Below, one piece after another: positions 1 through 8,628 of a stretch of DNA of 64,000 nucleotides (position 1 is the stretch's first letter; each line of letters begins with the position of its first letter). The notes under the pieces are model-generated. The model saw only the letters and a program-made list of their open reading frames with translations. It was not told the DNA's origin and made no database searches. Origin of the DNA: Bacteroidia bacterium (lineage in GTDB: Bacteria > Bacteroidota > Bacteroidia > Bacteroidales > Prolixibacteraceae); the NCBI GenBank assembly GCA_026391315.1, contig JAPLDT010000023.1, positions 1 to 64,000 on the forward strand. The letters run 5' to 3'. The position numbers and the translations under genes are program-made.

Positions 1-101
1 CTTTTGGTTAGTTGTGGCTGCGAAAAGGCAATGAATTTGTAGCCCAAAAATAGCAGGATGAAGAGCAAAATGGTCTTTGTTGATTTGTTTAAGTTATTCA
101 T
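1..101 (-). CDS. Secreted protein, 5' end only (runs off left edge)
   Basis: An ATG at 99-101 on the minus strand opens a frame that is still open at base 1, giving 33 codons. The peptide starts MNNLNKSTKT, continues with a hydrophobic stretch (ILLFILLFLGYKFIAF) and then SQPQLTK. This is a classic Sec signal peptide with cleavage likely near FSQ/P. Only the leader is visible, so no function can be assigned. The ~310 bases between its start and the next gene hold a repeat island and a REP-like element. Confidence 0.6.
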   Translation of the reverse strand, partial: MNNLNKSTKTILLFILLFLGYKFIAFSQPQLTK

Positions 102-150
102 AAATAGGAATATAAATTCAACAGCCATCAAAATGGAGATAAATCGATAT

Positions 151-260
151 AGTTTGAAATAGTTTGAAATAGTTTGAAATAGTTTGAAATAGTTTGAAAT
201 AGTTTGAAATAGTTTGAAATAGTTTGAAATAGTTTGAAATAGTTTGAAATAGTTTGAAAT
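151..260. repeat. 11 perfect copies of a 10-bp tandem repeat (AGTTTGAAAT), left arm of island A
   Basis: Eleven uninterrupted identical copies of AGTTTGAAAT run from 151 to 260. There are no spacers, so it is not CRISPR. The unit is one DNA helical turn long. It faces a degenerate inverted arm at 321-370, so the transcript or single strand could fold into a long A/U-rich hairpin. Confidence 0.97.
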
Positions 261-320
261 AGATAGTTAGTATTTCATCGATCATTTCAATTACTATTCA
301 AACAAAAAACTTTGTATAAC

Positions 321-370
321 AATCTATTACTATCTATTTCAATTTATTTCCCTTTATCTCAAACCATTTC
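321..370. repeat. Degenerate inverted arm of island A
   Basis: Five consecutive 10-base blocks (321-330, 331-340, 341-350, 351-360, 361-370) mostly end in TTC or TCTC, consensus near AAACTATTTC. That is the reverse complement of GAAATAGTTT, the phase-shifted unit at 151-260. The arm is much more diverged than the left one. Confidence 0.75.
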
Positions 371-377
371 CTGTTGA

Positions 378-403
378 CCCTTCGGCTACGCTCAGGGACC
401 GGT
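378..403. repeat. REP-like element, copy 1
   Basis: CCCTTCGGCTACGCTCAGGG followed by ACCGGT. It is a variant of the element at 2427-2451 (CCCTTCGACAGGCTCAGGGACCGG) and of the inverted copy at 15298-15322. It directly follows the right arm of island A and lies just beyond the 3' end of the suf operon. Confidence 0.85.
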
Positions 404-411
404 TCTCTTCC

Positions 412-714
412 CTACATAAATCCCAACTCCAACCTTGCCTCTTCCGACATCATGGACTTGTCCCAGGCCGGATCGAAGGTAATTTCAACTTTGCACTCCT
501 CGATCCCTTCGATTTTCTTGGTCATGTACTCGACATCGGCGACAATCATATCGGCTGCCGGACAACCGGGAGCAGTGAGTGTCATCAGTACTGTAGCGGT
601 GGTTCCTTCAACATCTACGCTGTAAACGAGACCCAAATCGTAAATATTGACTGGTATTTCAGGGTCGAAAACCTCCTTGAGGTTTTCTATGATCAGATCT
701 ATTTTATTGTCCAT
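412..714 (-). CDS. DUF59/MIP18-family Fe-S assembly factor (SufT/PaaD-like)
   Basis: 100 aa, the usual length of stand-alone DUF59 proteins. The family signature DPEIPVNIYDLGLVY is near residues 17-31 and the conserved cysteine lies in LTAPGCPAADMI. Members act as accessory factors in Fe-S cluster maturation or transfer in the cytosol. It is the last gene of the suf operon, one base after the end of sufE. That fits the common Bacteroidota arrangement in which a DUF59 gene closes the suf cluster. The exact role (SufT-like maturation) is inferred from family and context. Confidence 0.93.
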   Translation of the reverse strand: MDNKIDLIIENLKEVFDPEIPVNIYDLGLVYSVDVEGTTATVLMTLTAPGCPAADMIVADVEYMTKKIEGIEECKVEITFDPAWDKSMMSEEARLELGFM

Positions 715-715
715 T

Positions 716-1147
716 TTATTTTTTTTGAGAGGCGATTTGCTTGTACGCTAAGGCATACAATTTGATTTGTTTGACCATGGCCATCAATCCATTGGAACGG
801 GTTGGCGAGAGGTGTTGTCTCAAGCCAATCTCATCGATGAAATAGGGTTCGGCATCCAGAATCTCCTGGGGAGTCCTCCCGGAAAATACCTTCAGCAACA
901 AGGCGACCAGTCCCTTTACGATCAGCGCATCGCTTTCGGCTTCAAAAATAAGAAGCTCACCTTCCAATTTTTGTTGCAGCCAAACCCTTGATTGACAGCC
1001 ACGTATAAGGTTTTGATCAATTTTATAAGAAGCGTCGATTGGTTCGAGTTCGTTTCCCAGTTCGATCAGATAGGTGTATTTGTCCATCCAGTCATCGTAC
1101 ACTGAAAAGTCGGCAATGATGGCTTGTTGTGTATCTTCAATGTTCAT
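716..1147 (-). CDS. sufE: SufE family sulfur acceptor / cysteine desulfuration protein
   Basis: 143 aa. SufE takes the persulfide sulfur from SufS and passes it to the SufBCD scaffold in the cytosol. The acceptor cysteine is visible in NLIRGCQSRVW at residue 51, the same number as in E. coli SufE. Next motifs are LLIFEAESDALIVKGLVALLL and SPTRSNGLMAMV near the C-terminus, both typical. It lies 26 bases after sufS and one base before the DUF59 gene, so it is co-transcribed. Confidence 0.97.
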   Translation of the reverse strand: MNIEDTQQAIIADFSVYDDWMDKYTYLIELGNELEPIDASYKIDQNLIRGCQSRVWLQQKLEGELLIFEAESDALIVKGLVALLLKVFSGRTPQEILDAEPYFIDEIGLRQHLSPTRSNGLMAMVKQIKLYALAYKQIASQKK

Positions 1148-1173
1148 GCTAAAAATTTTACCATAATTAGTTA

Positions 1174-2391
1174 CTAAAACATCAAACGGATGCGTTTAAG
1201 CGCTGCAACAAAGCTATCAATTTCTTCGATCGTATTGTAAAAAGTAAAAGAGGCACGGGTCATAGCTGTGACACCGAAATGATCCATTACCGGATCTGCG
1301 CACAGCCTTCCCGTTCGAACGGCAATGCCCAGCTGATCGAGCAGTGTTCCTAAATCGAACGGATGTATCTGATCCAATTGAAAGCAGATTACTCCTGTTT
1401 TTTCAGGAGATTCACCGAAAATTTTGAGATTTTTCAGCGCCTTCATCTGATCTGTCGCATAGTTTAAAAGTTGATGCTCGTAAGATGCAATTTTGTCTAT
1501 GCCAATGTTTTCAATGTATTGGATGGCACTCCCCATGGCAATGGCGCCAACATAGTGGGGCGTTCCTGCTTCGAATTTGTGGGGCAGTTCATTGTAAGTA
1601 GTTTTTTCGAATGTGACCCGGTCGATCATCTCCCCGCCTCCAAGGAATGGTGGCATGGCATCGAGCCATGAGCGTTTTCCGTACAATACACCGATCCCAG
1701 TAGGTCCATATATTTTATGTCCTGAGAAAGCGAAAAAATCGCAGTCCAGATCCTGAACGTCGATGGTGGTATGTGGAGCGCTTTGTGCACCGTCTACCAG
1801 TACCGGGATGTTGTGGCTGTGTGCGATCCTGATTATTTCTTTGATTGGATTTACCGTGCCCAGGGTGTTGGAGACGTGCGCAACGGCCAAAATCTTGGTT
1901 CGATCGCTAATCAGGCTTTCCAATAGTTCAGTTTTCAACGTTCCATTGTCTGCGAAGGGCAGCACCTTCAAGCTGGCATGATGACGTTCGCATGCCATTT
2001 GCCAGGGGACTATGTTGGCATGATGCTCCATCTCCGTAACAATGATTTCATCTCCCTCAGAAAGAAATTTTTCACAAAAAGATCTGGCGACCAGGTTGAT
2101 GGATTCGGTGGTGCCATGTGTGAAAATAATCTCCTCCCGCTCCTTTGCATGGAGAAAATCCCTTACAATATCCCTAGCATTTTCATAGGCTTCAGTTGTC
2201 CTGATGGCATGTGCGTGGGTTCCCCGATGAATGTTGGCATTGGTTTGTAGAGAAAATTCACGAATTTTTTCTACCACCGGCAGGGGGCGTTGCGTTGTCG
2301 CAGCGTTGTCAAAATAGACCCATGGACGTTTATTGACCTGTTGGTCAAGAATGGGGAAATCTTTTCTAATATCTTGATAATTAAAGTCCAT
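1174..2391 (-). CDS. sufS: SufS cysteine desulfurase (PLP-dependent)
   Basis: 405 aa group II cysteine desulfurase; it removes sulfur from L-cysteine to give alanine and an enzyme persulfide. The PLP lysine is K226 in AFSGHKIYGPTGIG and the catalytic cysteine is C364 in AVRTGRLCADP. Both numbers match E. coli SufS. HGTTESINLV near residue 92 is the cofactor-phosphate loop. sufD is upstream, but the 145-base gap to it contains a REP-like element and a pyrimidine-rich repeat, unusual inside this operon. Confidence 0.98.
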   Translation of the reverse strand: MDFNYQDIRKDFPILDQQVNKRPWVYFDNAATTQRPLPVVEKIREFSLQTNANIHRGTHAHAIRTTEAYENARDIVRDFLHAKEREEIIFTHGTTESINLVARSFCEKFLSEGDEIIVTEMEHHANIVPWQMACERHHASLKVLPFADNGTLKTELLESLISDRTKILAVAHVSNTLGTVNPIKEIIRIAHSHNIPVLVDGAQSAPHTTIDVQDLDCDFFAFSGHKIYGPTGIGVLYGKRSWLDAMPPFLGGGEMIDRVTFEKTTYNELPHKFEAGTPHYVGAIAMGSAIQYIENIGIDKIASYEHQLLNYATDQMKALKNLKIFGESPEKTGVICFQLDQIHPFDLGTLLDQLGIAVRTGRLCADPVMDHFGVTAMTRASFTFYNTIEEIDSFVAALKRIRLMF

Positions 2392-2426
2392 TGTCTGCGA
2401 ATTTTGAATATGGTTTGAAATGTTTG

Positions 2427-2451
2427 CCCTTCGACAGGCTCAGGGACCGGT
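2427..2451. repeat. REP-like element, copy 2 (inside suf operon)
   Basis: CCCTTCGACAGGCTCAGGG plus ACCGG, immediately preceded by GGTTTGAAATGTTTG. The same sequence occurs inverted at 15298-15322, also beside TTTGAAATGTTT. It lies between sufD and sufS, so it would be transcribed within the suf mRNA. Confidence 0.9.
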
Positions 2452-2460
2452 GCTTTTTCC

Positions 2461-2525
2461 ATCCCTCAGTCCCTTCCGTCTTTCCGTCTTCTTAGTCGTC
2501 CCAGTCTCCCAGTCTTTTTACCGTA
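2461..2525. repeat. Pyrimidine-rich degenerate 9-11 bp repeat
   Basis: Units such as CTTCCGTCTTTCCGTCTTC and GTCGTCCCAGTCTCCCAGTC repeat with a period near 9-10. Related pyrimidine-rich tracts occur at 15596-15665 and, as the purine-rich complement, at 7547-7630. Confidence 0.7.
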
Positions 2526-2532
2526 TGCACTC

Positions 2533-2612
2533 CAGTTTACAGTCGTGGCACCTCGAGACTTCGCCCCTCAGTCAGTTTACAGTCGTGGCATCTCGAAACC
2601 TCGCCTCTCAAT
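2533..2612. repeat. 40-bp tandem duplication at the 3' end of sufD
   Basis: Units 2533-2572 and 2573-2612 both begin CAGTTTACAGTCGTGGCA and differ at about 5 of 40 positions. Because 40 is not a multiple of 3, the second copy is read in another frame and forms the last residues of SufD (CHDCKLTEGRSLEVPRL). Confidence 0.9.
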
Positions 2613-3928
2613 CTTTTGTTGACCAGCCGGTCTATACTCTGACGAAGTGGTTCAACCCCGATGTTGGCAAGGACCTCGTGGGCAAAGGCGAACATCAGCA
2701 TCAACCGTGCCTCCTTTTCGTTGATTCCACGTGTCTGCAGGTAAAACAGTGCCTCCTCATTGACCTGTCCTACAGTGGCACCATGCGAACATTTCACATC
2801 ATCGTTGTCGATTACGAGTTGTGGCTTGGTATTCATTTTTGCGGCTTTGGTCATCAAAACACTGTTGTTGCGCTGGTAGGCTTCCGTCTTTTTGGCACCG
2901 GGCATCACATGGATTCTTCCGGTAAAGGCACCAGTTGAGTTATCATCCAGAACGTTTTTGAATATCTGATTGCTGTGACAACCTGGCTGGCCATGAATAA
3001 TGGAGGTAAAAATGTCGCTGTGCTGATCCTTGTCCGTCAGGGATAGCCCATAGAGCGATGCATTTGCGTGTTCTCCCTGCAAATCTACCTGAAGATGGTT
3101 TCTTGTGATGCCGCCGTGCAGAGAGATGGTGTTGGTAATCAGTTGTGAATTTCTCTCTTGTCGCACAAAAATACCGTTCAAATAGGCGGTTCCGTTGTGT
3201 TGGTTTTGAATTCCATAGATATCTGCAACGGCATCTTCGCCAAGTTGAACCTCCGTGAGATAGTTGGCAACAAAACTATGTATGGCAAGGGTATGGTCGC
3301 AAAACATCAATTTTGTCTGAGAATTGTTGCCAAGCACCACCAGATTTCGCTGAGTGACGTAAAGATCCTCTTCACTGCGCAACAGGTTGATGATCTGAAT
3401 TGGTTTTTCAATCACCACATGGTCTGGAATGTAAATAAATACACCATCCTGGGCGAAGGCGCTGTTGAGGGCAACCAACGGATCGGTTGTGGAATCAGCG
3501 ATCTTTCCGTAATATTTTTCAATCAGTTCACTGTTCTCCAGCCAGGCGCTTTTCATGCTTTTGATGATGGTACCTTCCGGGAATTGATCTGTCCTGTTCT
3601 GATCAAAATACCATCCGTTCACATGAAAAAGGATGTGTGTATCGAACTCCGGAACATCACATGTGAAAACCTCCTGCATGTCGAAATCGAACGAGGTGGA
3701 TCGAAAAGCCCGGTTGTAGTTCTCCAGTGCGAAGAGTTTGGTGAGGTCGGTATATTTATAATTTTCGACTTTTCGGCTGGGGATCCCCATGCGCTGAAAT
3801 GCTTTCATCGCTTCTTCCCTATCGTTTCGGAGCAGCGTACCCGCTCCTTCATTCAGCAAGGCAATATTCTCCGTAAACAGTTGGAAGATCCGCTGTTCAG
3901 TAGATTCAAAAGTTATACTTTCTATCAT
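2537..3928 (-). CDS. sufD: SufD, Fe-S cluster assembly scaffold subunit
   Basis: 463 aa from the chosen start MIESITFESTEQR (ATG at 3926-3928). A longer frame starts at 4063, but it would overlap sufC by 131 bases and add 45 residues of non-SufD sequence, so it was rejected. SufD pairs with SufB and the SufC ATPase to build Fe-S clusters. The beta-helix region around NSQTKLMFCDHTL and SCHSNQIFKNVLDDNSTG-like strands, then HGATVGQVNEEALFYLQTRG, is characteristic. The start lies 4 bases after the sufC stop. The C-terminal tail is altered by a 40-bp tandem duplication. Confidence 0.96.
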   Translation of the reverse strand: MIESITFESTEQRIFQLFTENIALLNEGAGTLLRNDREEAMKAFQRMGIPSRKVENYKYTDLTKLFALENYNRAFRSTSFDFDMQEVFTCDVPEFDTHILFHVNGWYFDQNRTDQFPEGTIIKSMKSAWLENSELIEKYYGKIADSTTDPLVALNSAFAQDGVFIYIPDHVVIEKPIQIINLLRSEEDLYVTQRNLVVLGNNSQTKLMFCDHTLAIHSFVANYLTEVQLGEDAVADIYGIQNQHNGTAYLNGIFVRQERNSQLITNTISLHGGITRNHLQVDLQGEHANASLYGLSLTDKDQHSDIFTSIIHGQPGCHSNQIFKNVLDDNSTGAFTGRIHVMPGAKKTEAYQRNNSVLMTKAAKMNTKPQLVIDNDDVKCSHGATVGQVNEEALFYLQTRGINEKEARLMLMFAFAHEVLANIGVEPLRQSIDRLVNKRLRGEVSRCHDCKLTEGRSLEVPRL

Positions 3929-3932
3929 GGTT

Positions 3933-4694
3933 TTACTCCCCCAGCTCTTTTTTAATCCAGTCGTAACCTTTCTCTTCCAGTTCGAGGACCAGTTCTTTAC
4001 CAGCTGATTTGACGATTTGTCCTTTGTACAAGACATGCACAAAATCAGGAACAATGTAATCAAGCAATCGCTGGTAATGTGTTACCACGATGGTCGCGTT
4101 TTCGGGTCTTTTTAACAGGTTTACCCCGTTTGCCACGATTCGAAGTGCATCGATATCCAAGCCGCTGTCGGTCTCATCCAGGATTGCCAGTTTCGGTTCG
4201 AGCATGGCCATCTGAAAGATTTCATTCTTCTTTTTCTCTCCACCCGAAAACCCTTCGTTGACAGAACGGTTGGTTAGTTGAGAATCGATTTGAACCATCT
4301 CTTTCTTTTCACGCATCACCTTCAGAAAATCTCCCGCTGAAAGTTCTTTTAACTGGTGGTATTTTCGTGATTCATTAACGGCTGTTTTCAGGAAGTTGAT
4401 CATACTAACACCAGGTATCTCTACCGGATATTGGAAACTCAGGAAAAGGCCCTCCTTGGCACGGACATCTGCCGACATTTCCAGAAGATTTTTCCCAAAG
4501 AATGTCACTTCGCCTTTGGTTACCTCATAATTGGTGTTACCGGCCAGCACATTGGCCAGGGTACTTTTACCGGAACCGTTGGGGCCCATGATCGCATGTA
4601 CCTCACCGGCATTTATAGTCAGGTTGATTCCACGCAGAATCTCTTTTCCTTCCACGTTAGCGTGTAAATCTTTAATTATAAGCATATTTTGCAT
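3933..4694 (-). CDS. sufC: SufC, ABC-type ATPase of the SUF complex
   Basis: 253 aa soluble ABC ATPase that drives conformational change of SufBD. Walker A GPNGSGKST is at residues 37-45, the SufC-specific signature FSGGEKKKNE near 150, and Walker B LAILDETDSGLD just after it. These features separate it from transporter ATPases. sufB is upstream (105-base gap) and sufD follows after 4 bases. Confidence 0.98.
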   Translation of the reverse strand: MQNMLIIKDLHANVEGKEILRGINLTINAGEVHAIMGPNGSGKSTLANVLAGNTNYEVTKGEVTFFGKNLLEMSADVRAKEGLFLSFQYPVEIPGVSMINFLKTAVNESRKYHQLKELSAGDFLKVMREKKEMVQIDSQLTNRSVNEGFSGGEKKKNEIFQMAMLEPKLAILDETDSGLDIDALRIVANGVNLLKRPENATIVVTHYQRLLDYIVPDFVHVLYKGQIVKSAGKELVLELEEKGYDWIKKELGE

Positions 4695-4799
4695 TGTAAT
4701 AAATTCAATAAATAGTTGATAATTTGTCTGTTATGCGACCTTTGCGATCATCAGACTTCACCAATTGACAATTTGTAATCTTTAATCTGTAATTTTCAA

Positions 4800-6245
4800 T
4801 TATCCCACGCTTCCTTCAAGACTGATCTGTAGAAGTTTCTGGGCTTCAACGGCAAATTCCATCGGCAATTTGTTGATCACCTCCCGGGCATAACCGTTCA
4901 CGATCATGCCAATCGCATCCTGGGTGGAGATTCCACGCTGGTTGCAATAAAAGATCTGATCTTCCCCTATTTTTGAAGTGGTTGCTTCGTGCTCGACTAT
5001 TGAATTTTGGTTACCCACTTCGATGTATGGGAAGGTATGTGCACCGCAATGTTCTCCAAGCAAAAGGGAGTCACACTGGGAGTAGTTTCTTGCATTTTCC
5101 GCTTTGGCCGCAACCCTCACCAATCCCCGGTAGGAGTTTGAACTATGACCGGCAGAGATCCCTTTCGATACGATTGTGCTTTTGGTATTTTTACCAAGAT
5201 GGATCATTTTGGTACCGGTATCCGCCTGTTGGTAGTTATTGGTCAGGGCCACAGAATTGAACTCCGCTACAGAATTATCTCCGGCCAGGATGCAGCTCGG
5301 ATATTTCCATGTGATAGCCGATCCGGTTTCTACCTGGTTCCAGTATATCTTTGAAGATTCACCTTTGCACAAACCGCGTTTGGTAACAAAGTTGTAGATA
5401 CCGCCAATCCCCTCTTTGTTGCCCGGGTACCAGTTTTGTACTGTGGAGTATTTCACCTCAGCACGATCCAATGCAATGATCTCAACGACAGCCGCATGCA
5501 GTTGATTTTCATCCCGCATTGGGGCAGTGCAGCCCTCCAGGTAGGAGACGTAACTATCGTTGTCGGCAATGATAAGTGTGCGTTCAAACTGACCGGTATT
5601 TTTGGCGTTGATCCTGAAATAGGTTGAGAGTTCCATCGGGCATCTCACTCCTTTCGGGATGTAGACAAATGAACCGTCCGAGAAGACGGCGCAATTAAGG
5701 GCTGCATAGAAATTATCGTTGGGAGGTACGACCATTCCAAGGTATTTTTGCACCAGGTCCGGATGGTGTTTCACAGCCTCGCTGAACGAGCAGAAGATGA
5801 TTCCCAGTTCTGCCAGGTTCTCCTTGAAAGTAGTCTTGACCGATACGCTGTCCATGACGGCATCTACTGCTACGCCTGCCAGCATTTTTTGTTCTTCAAG
5901 CGGAATACCGAGTTTGGCAAAGGTGCTTAGAAGCTCTGGATCTACTTCGTCAAGACTCTCGTATTTTGCCTGTTGCCTGGGTGCTGCATAGTAGATGATA
6001 TCCTGGTAATCAATTTCAGGAATCTTCAGTTGGGCCCAGTCGGGCATTTTCATTGTTAGCCATTTGCGGTAGGCCTTCAGCCTGAATTCAAGCATGAATT
6101 CAGGTTCATCCTTTTTTGCAGAGATGATTCTAACCACCTCTTCGCTCAAACCTTTCGGGATCGAGTCCGTCTCTATGTCTGTCACGAAACCAAAGCGGTA
6201 ATCGCGATCGGTTACTTCGTTTATTAATGTATTTTGATTGTCCAT
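4800..6245 (-). CDS. sufB: SufB, Fe-S cluster assembly scaffold
   Basis: 481 aa, normal for SufB. Typical blocks are [47 protein letters not shown] and the C-terminal [19 protein letters not shown]. SufB carries the essential cysteines that receive sulfur and build the cluster on the SufBC2D complex. It is the first gene of the minus-strand suf operon. A -7-like box on the minus strand at 6422-6429 (TATCTTTG) could drive the operon with a ~170-base leader. The leader holds a 9-10 bp repeat at 6253-6297. Confidence 0.98.
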   Translation of the reverse strand: MDNQNTLINEVTDRDYRFGFVTDIETDSIPKGLSEEVVRIISAKKDEPEFMLEFRLKAYRKWLTMKMPDWAQLKIPEIDYQDIIYYAAPRQQAKYESLDEVDPELLSTFAKLGIPLEEQKMLAGVAVDAVMDSVSVKTTFKENLAELGIIFCSFSEAVKHHPDLVQKYLGMVVPPNDNFYAALNCAVFSDGSFVYIPKGVRCPMELSTYFRINAKNTGQFERTLIIADNDSYVSYLEGCTAPMRDENQLHAAVVEIIALDRAEVKYSTVQNWYPGNKEGIGGIYNFVTKRGLCKGESSKIYWNQVETGSAITWKYPSCILAGDNSVAEFNSVALTNNYQQADTGTKMIHLGKNTKSTIVSKGISAGHSSNSYRGLVRVAAKAENARNYSQCDSLLLGEHCGAHTFPYIEVGNQNSIVEHEATTSKIGEDQIFYCNQRGISTQDAIGMIVNGYAREVINKLPMEFAVEAQKLLQISLEGSVG

Positions 6246-6252
6246 TTGAATA

Positions 6253-6297
6253 AGTGCCTAAAGTGAACTAGAGTGACTAAAGTGCCTAAAGTACTTA
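6253..6297. repeat. Five degenerate ~9-10 bp units (AGTGCCTAA/AGTGAACTAG)
   Basis: AGTG starts recur at 6253, 6262, 6272 and 6281, with AGTACTTA at 6290. The unit sequence differs from islands A, B, D and E but the short period is similar. No inverted partner arm was found nearby. It lies in the probable 5' leader of sufB. Confidence 0.65.
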
Positions 6298-6421
6298 GGG
6301 ACACCGGACTTTTGTTCAACTGATTAAAACTATTGCCAACTGGAAGAACGTATAATTCCAAGAACTTCCAATATATATCCCAGTTATACGAATATTTAAT
6401 AAGACTGGATACAAATTGGTG

Positions 6422-6447
6422 CAAAGATATAAAATGCACTATTTTTG
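6422..6447. promoter_or_regulatory. Divergent -7-like boxes between sufB and thiL
   Basis: On the minus strand TATCTTTG (6422-6429) and on the plus strand TATTTTTG (6440-6447) both match the Bacteroidota -7 consensus TAnnTTTG. The plus-strand box would start thiL with a leader of about 30 bases. The -33 TTTG elements are weak (ATTG near 6415 for thiL), so this is a prediction from motif and position. Confidence 0.4.
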
Positions 6448-6479
6448 AGGTGCGATTGGTAAATAAATCTTAAACAAAC

Positions 6480-7538
6480 ATGACACAGGAAAGAGCACGA
6501 GGCAATCAACTCGCTGAATTGGGAGAATTTGGTCTGATCAAGAGGGTAACTGCGCAAGTAAAAATCAAAAATGAAAGTACCATAACAGGAGTAGGTGATG
6601 ACTGTGCCGTACTCAGTTTTCCAAATAAAAGGGTTGTTGTAACAACAGATTTACTGACAGAAGGGGTTCATTTCAACCTGGTCTATGTGCCAATGAAACA
6701 TCTAGGGTACAAAGCCGTGGCTGTAAATGTCAGTGATATTTGTGCCATGAATGCCATTCCGCGACAGATCACTGTCTCCCTGGCCATCTCCTCCAAATTT
6801 ACCATTGAGGCTATTGATGAGCTGTACGAGGGAATCCACCTTGCCTGCGCCCACTACGGTGTTGATCTTGTTGGAGGTGACACTACTACCTCCCTGACTG
6901 GTTTGACCATATCAATTACTGCCATCGGCGAAGCAGATGAGGCCGGGCTGGTCTACCGAAACGGAGCTAAACCTACCGATCTTTTGTGCGTAACCGGTGA
7001 TCTTGGGGGTGCATTCCTTGGTTTGCAACTGCTTGAGCGGGAAGATCAACTGTTCAGGCAAAACCCGACTGTTCAGCCACAGCTTTCCGGCTACGATTAT
7101 ATTCTAAACAGGCAGCTGAAACCCGAGGCTAGGGTAGATATGCGGGAAGTCTTCAAGACCCTGGGTGTCACCCCCACCTCCATGATTGATATATCTGATG
7201 GTTTGTCGTCCGAAATTCTGCACCTGTGTGAGGATTCCGGCGTTGGTTGCCGCTTGTATGAAGAGCGGCTCATATTTGATCCGCAAGTACGGAAAATGGC
7301 GGAAGAGATCAGTATCAATCCATTGGTCGCTGCACTGAATGGAGGGGAGGATTACGAACTTTTGTTTACCATACCTGTTAATCAACATGATAAGGTGCGC
7401 AATCATCCGGACATTACTGTAATCGGCCATATGACCAGAAAAGAGGAGGGCGCCATGCTTGTTACTACCGGTGGTATTCAGGAGATACCGCTGACTGCCC
7501 AGGGATGGAATCCGTTAAAAGGGACTAGTGTGATCTAA
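6480..7538 (+). CDS. thiL: Thiamine-monophosphate kinase
   Basis: 352 aa. ThiL phosphorylates thiamine phosphate to thiamine diphosphate with ATP. Visible PurM/AIR-synthase-like motifs are GVGDDCAV (37-44), TTDLLTEGVHF (55-65), NVSDICAMNA (83-92), GGDTT, VTGDLGGAFLGL and SMIDISDGLSSEI. It is a single gene, divergent from suf. Downstream is a repeat-rich gap of 366 bases. Confidence 0.97.
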   Translation: MTQERARGNQLAELGEFGLIKRVTAQVKIKNESTITGVGDDCAVLSFPNKRVVVTTDLLTEGVHFNLVYVPMKHLGYKAVAVNVSDICAMNAIPRQITVSLAISSKFTIEAIDELYEGIHLACAHYGVDLVGGDTTTSLTGLTISITAIGEADEAGLVYRNGAKPTDLLCVTGDLGGAFLGLQLLEREDQLFRQNPTVQPQLSGYDYILNRQLKPEARVDMREVFKTLGVTPTSMIDISDGLSSEILHLCEDSGVGCRLYEERLIFDPQVRKMAEEISINPLVAALNGGEDYELLFTIPVNQHDKVRNHPDITVIGHMTRKEEGAMLVTTGGIQEIPLTAQGWNPLKGTSVI

Positions 7539-7546
7539 GGTGTATC

Positions 7547-7740
7547 CGGGAGAATGACGGAGGGACAGAGAAGACCAAGGGACCGAGAGAAATGAGGGTG
7601 AGAAGGGGCGACTGGGAGAGGGGGAGAGTGCAACTTCGGGAAGTTGTTCTAATAAAATCGGCTTAAGGCCGATAATAACTTAGCACTGGGCAACGCCCTG
7701 TGGAATGGATATTCAATGATCACCGTCCGCGGTAGCATTT
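7547..7740. repeat. Composite intergenic repeat: purine-rich tract, three short hairpins, and CCGTCCGCGGTAGCAT
   Basis: This fills most of the 366-base gap after thiL. The purine-rich tract is at 7547-7630. Hairpins follow: CAACTT/AAGTTG (7631-7636/7641-7646), ATCGGC/GCCGAT (7657-7662/7668-7673) and GGGC/GCCC (7688-7698). CCGTCCGCGGTAGCAT is at 7723-7738. The last motif is found inverted at 15401-15416, where it is followed by a pyrimidine-rich tract, so the two composites are in opposite orientation. Bases 7741-7905 hold nothing recognisable except the probable leader of the efflux operon. Confidence 0.75.
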
Positions 7741-7905
7741 TTGAAATGGTTGATTGGTTGTACCGGATGGAAAATCAGGTATTTCAAAAGGAGCATTCCA
7801 AAATTAAAAGTTGAAATTCCAAAATTTTGTCAGTAAGGGTGTAACGATTTGAAGGAAGGTGCGTCTTATCATAAGTTATCAAGCTAAAGAACGAAAGGAT
7901 TTACC

Positions 7906-8619
7906 ATGATCAGCATTCAGAACCTTCACAAATCATATGTAACCGGAAACAACAGTCTCCATGTTTTAAAAGGATTGGACCTCGAAATTAAGGAGGGCGA
8001 ATTTGTCTCCATCATGGGTTCATCCGGTTCCGGAAAGTCTACCTTATTGAACATTCTCGGAGTCCTTGATGACTACGACAAAGGTGATTATTACCTGAAC
8101 GGGAAGAAAATCTGGGGACTTAATGAGACTCAGGCTGCCATCACCCGTAATGCCATGATCGGCTTTATCTTCCAGTCATTCAATTTGATCTCTTTCAAAA
8201 ATGCCATGGAGAATGTGGCTCTCCCACTTTATTACCAGAAGGTAAACCGGAAGAAACGCAACCTGATTGCTCTGGAGTACCTGGATAGGCTTGGAATCAA
8301 AGATTGGGCCCATCACCTTCCGAGCGAAATGTCGGGTGGACAGAAACAGCGCGTAGCCATTGCGCGGGCGCTCATCTCCAAACCAAAAATTATTCTGGCC
8401 GATGAACCAACCGGTGCGCTGGATTCACAAACATCACTTGAAGTAATGGAGATACTCAAGGAGGTAAATGACCAGGGAATTACCGTCATTATCGTTACCC
8501 ATGAGCACGACATTGCTGCCTTAACGCGGAAAATTATCCGGCTGAAAGATGGGGTCATCGGAGAAGTGATAACCAACGGAGACCTTCAGATGTACCGTGA
8601 CAAAGTAAAACAGGAATAA
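7906..8619 (+). CDS. ABC transporter ATP-binding protein (MacB/LolD type)
   Basis: 237 aa. Walker A GSSGSGKST is at residues 38-46, the signature MSGGQKQRVAIARAL near 142-156 and Walker B ILADEPTGALD near 162-172. The length and the ADEPTGALD form are typical of the MacB/LolD/FtsE group, which work by mechanotransmission rather than classic substrate channels. First gene of a five-gene efflux set: ATPase, permease, permease, HlyD adaptor, TolC. The next gene starts 9 bases after its stop. Confidence 0.96.
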   Translation: MISIQNLHKSYVTGNNSLHVLKGLDLEIKEGEFVSIMGSSGSGKSTLLNILGVLDDYDKGDYYLNGKKIWGLNETQAAITRNAMIGFIFQSFNLISFKNAMENVALPLYYQKVNRKKRNLIALEYLDRLGIKDWAHHLPSEMSGGQKQRVAIARALISKPKIILADEPTGALDSQTSLEVMEILKEVNDQGITVIIVTHEHDIAALTRKIIRLKDGVIGEVITNGDLQMYRDKVKQE

Positions 8620-8628
8620 ATCTAAGCT

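Noticed and set aside
151-260. CRISPR array
   Set aside because: The 10-bp units are contiguous with no spacers, and no cas gene is in the window.
412-625. Plus-strand reading frame opposite the DUF59 gene
   Set aside because: It is antisense to a clearly conserved gene and has low-complexity composition without any family signature.
3929-4063. Longer SufD start at 4063
   Set aside because: It would overlap sufC by 131 bases and the added 45 residues are the out-of-frame reading of sufC. The ATG at 3926-3928 follows the sufC stop by 4 bases.
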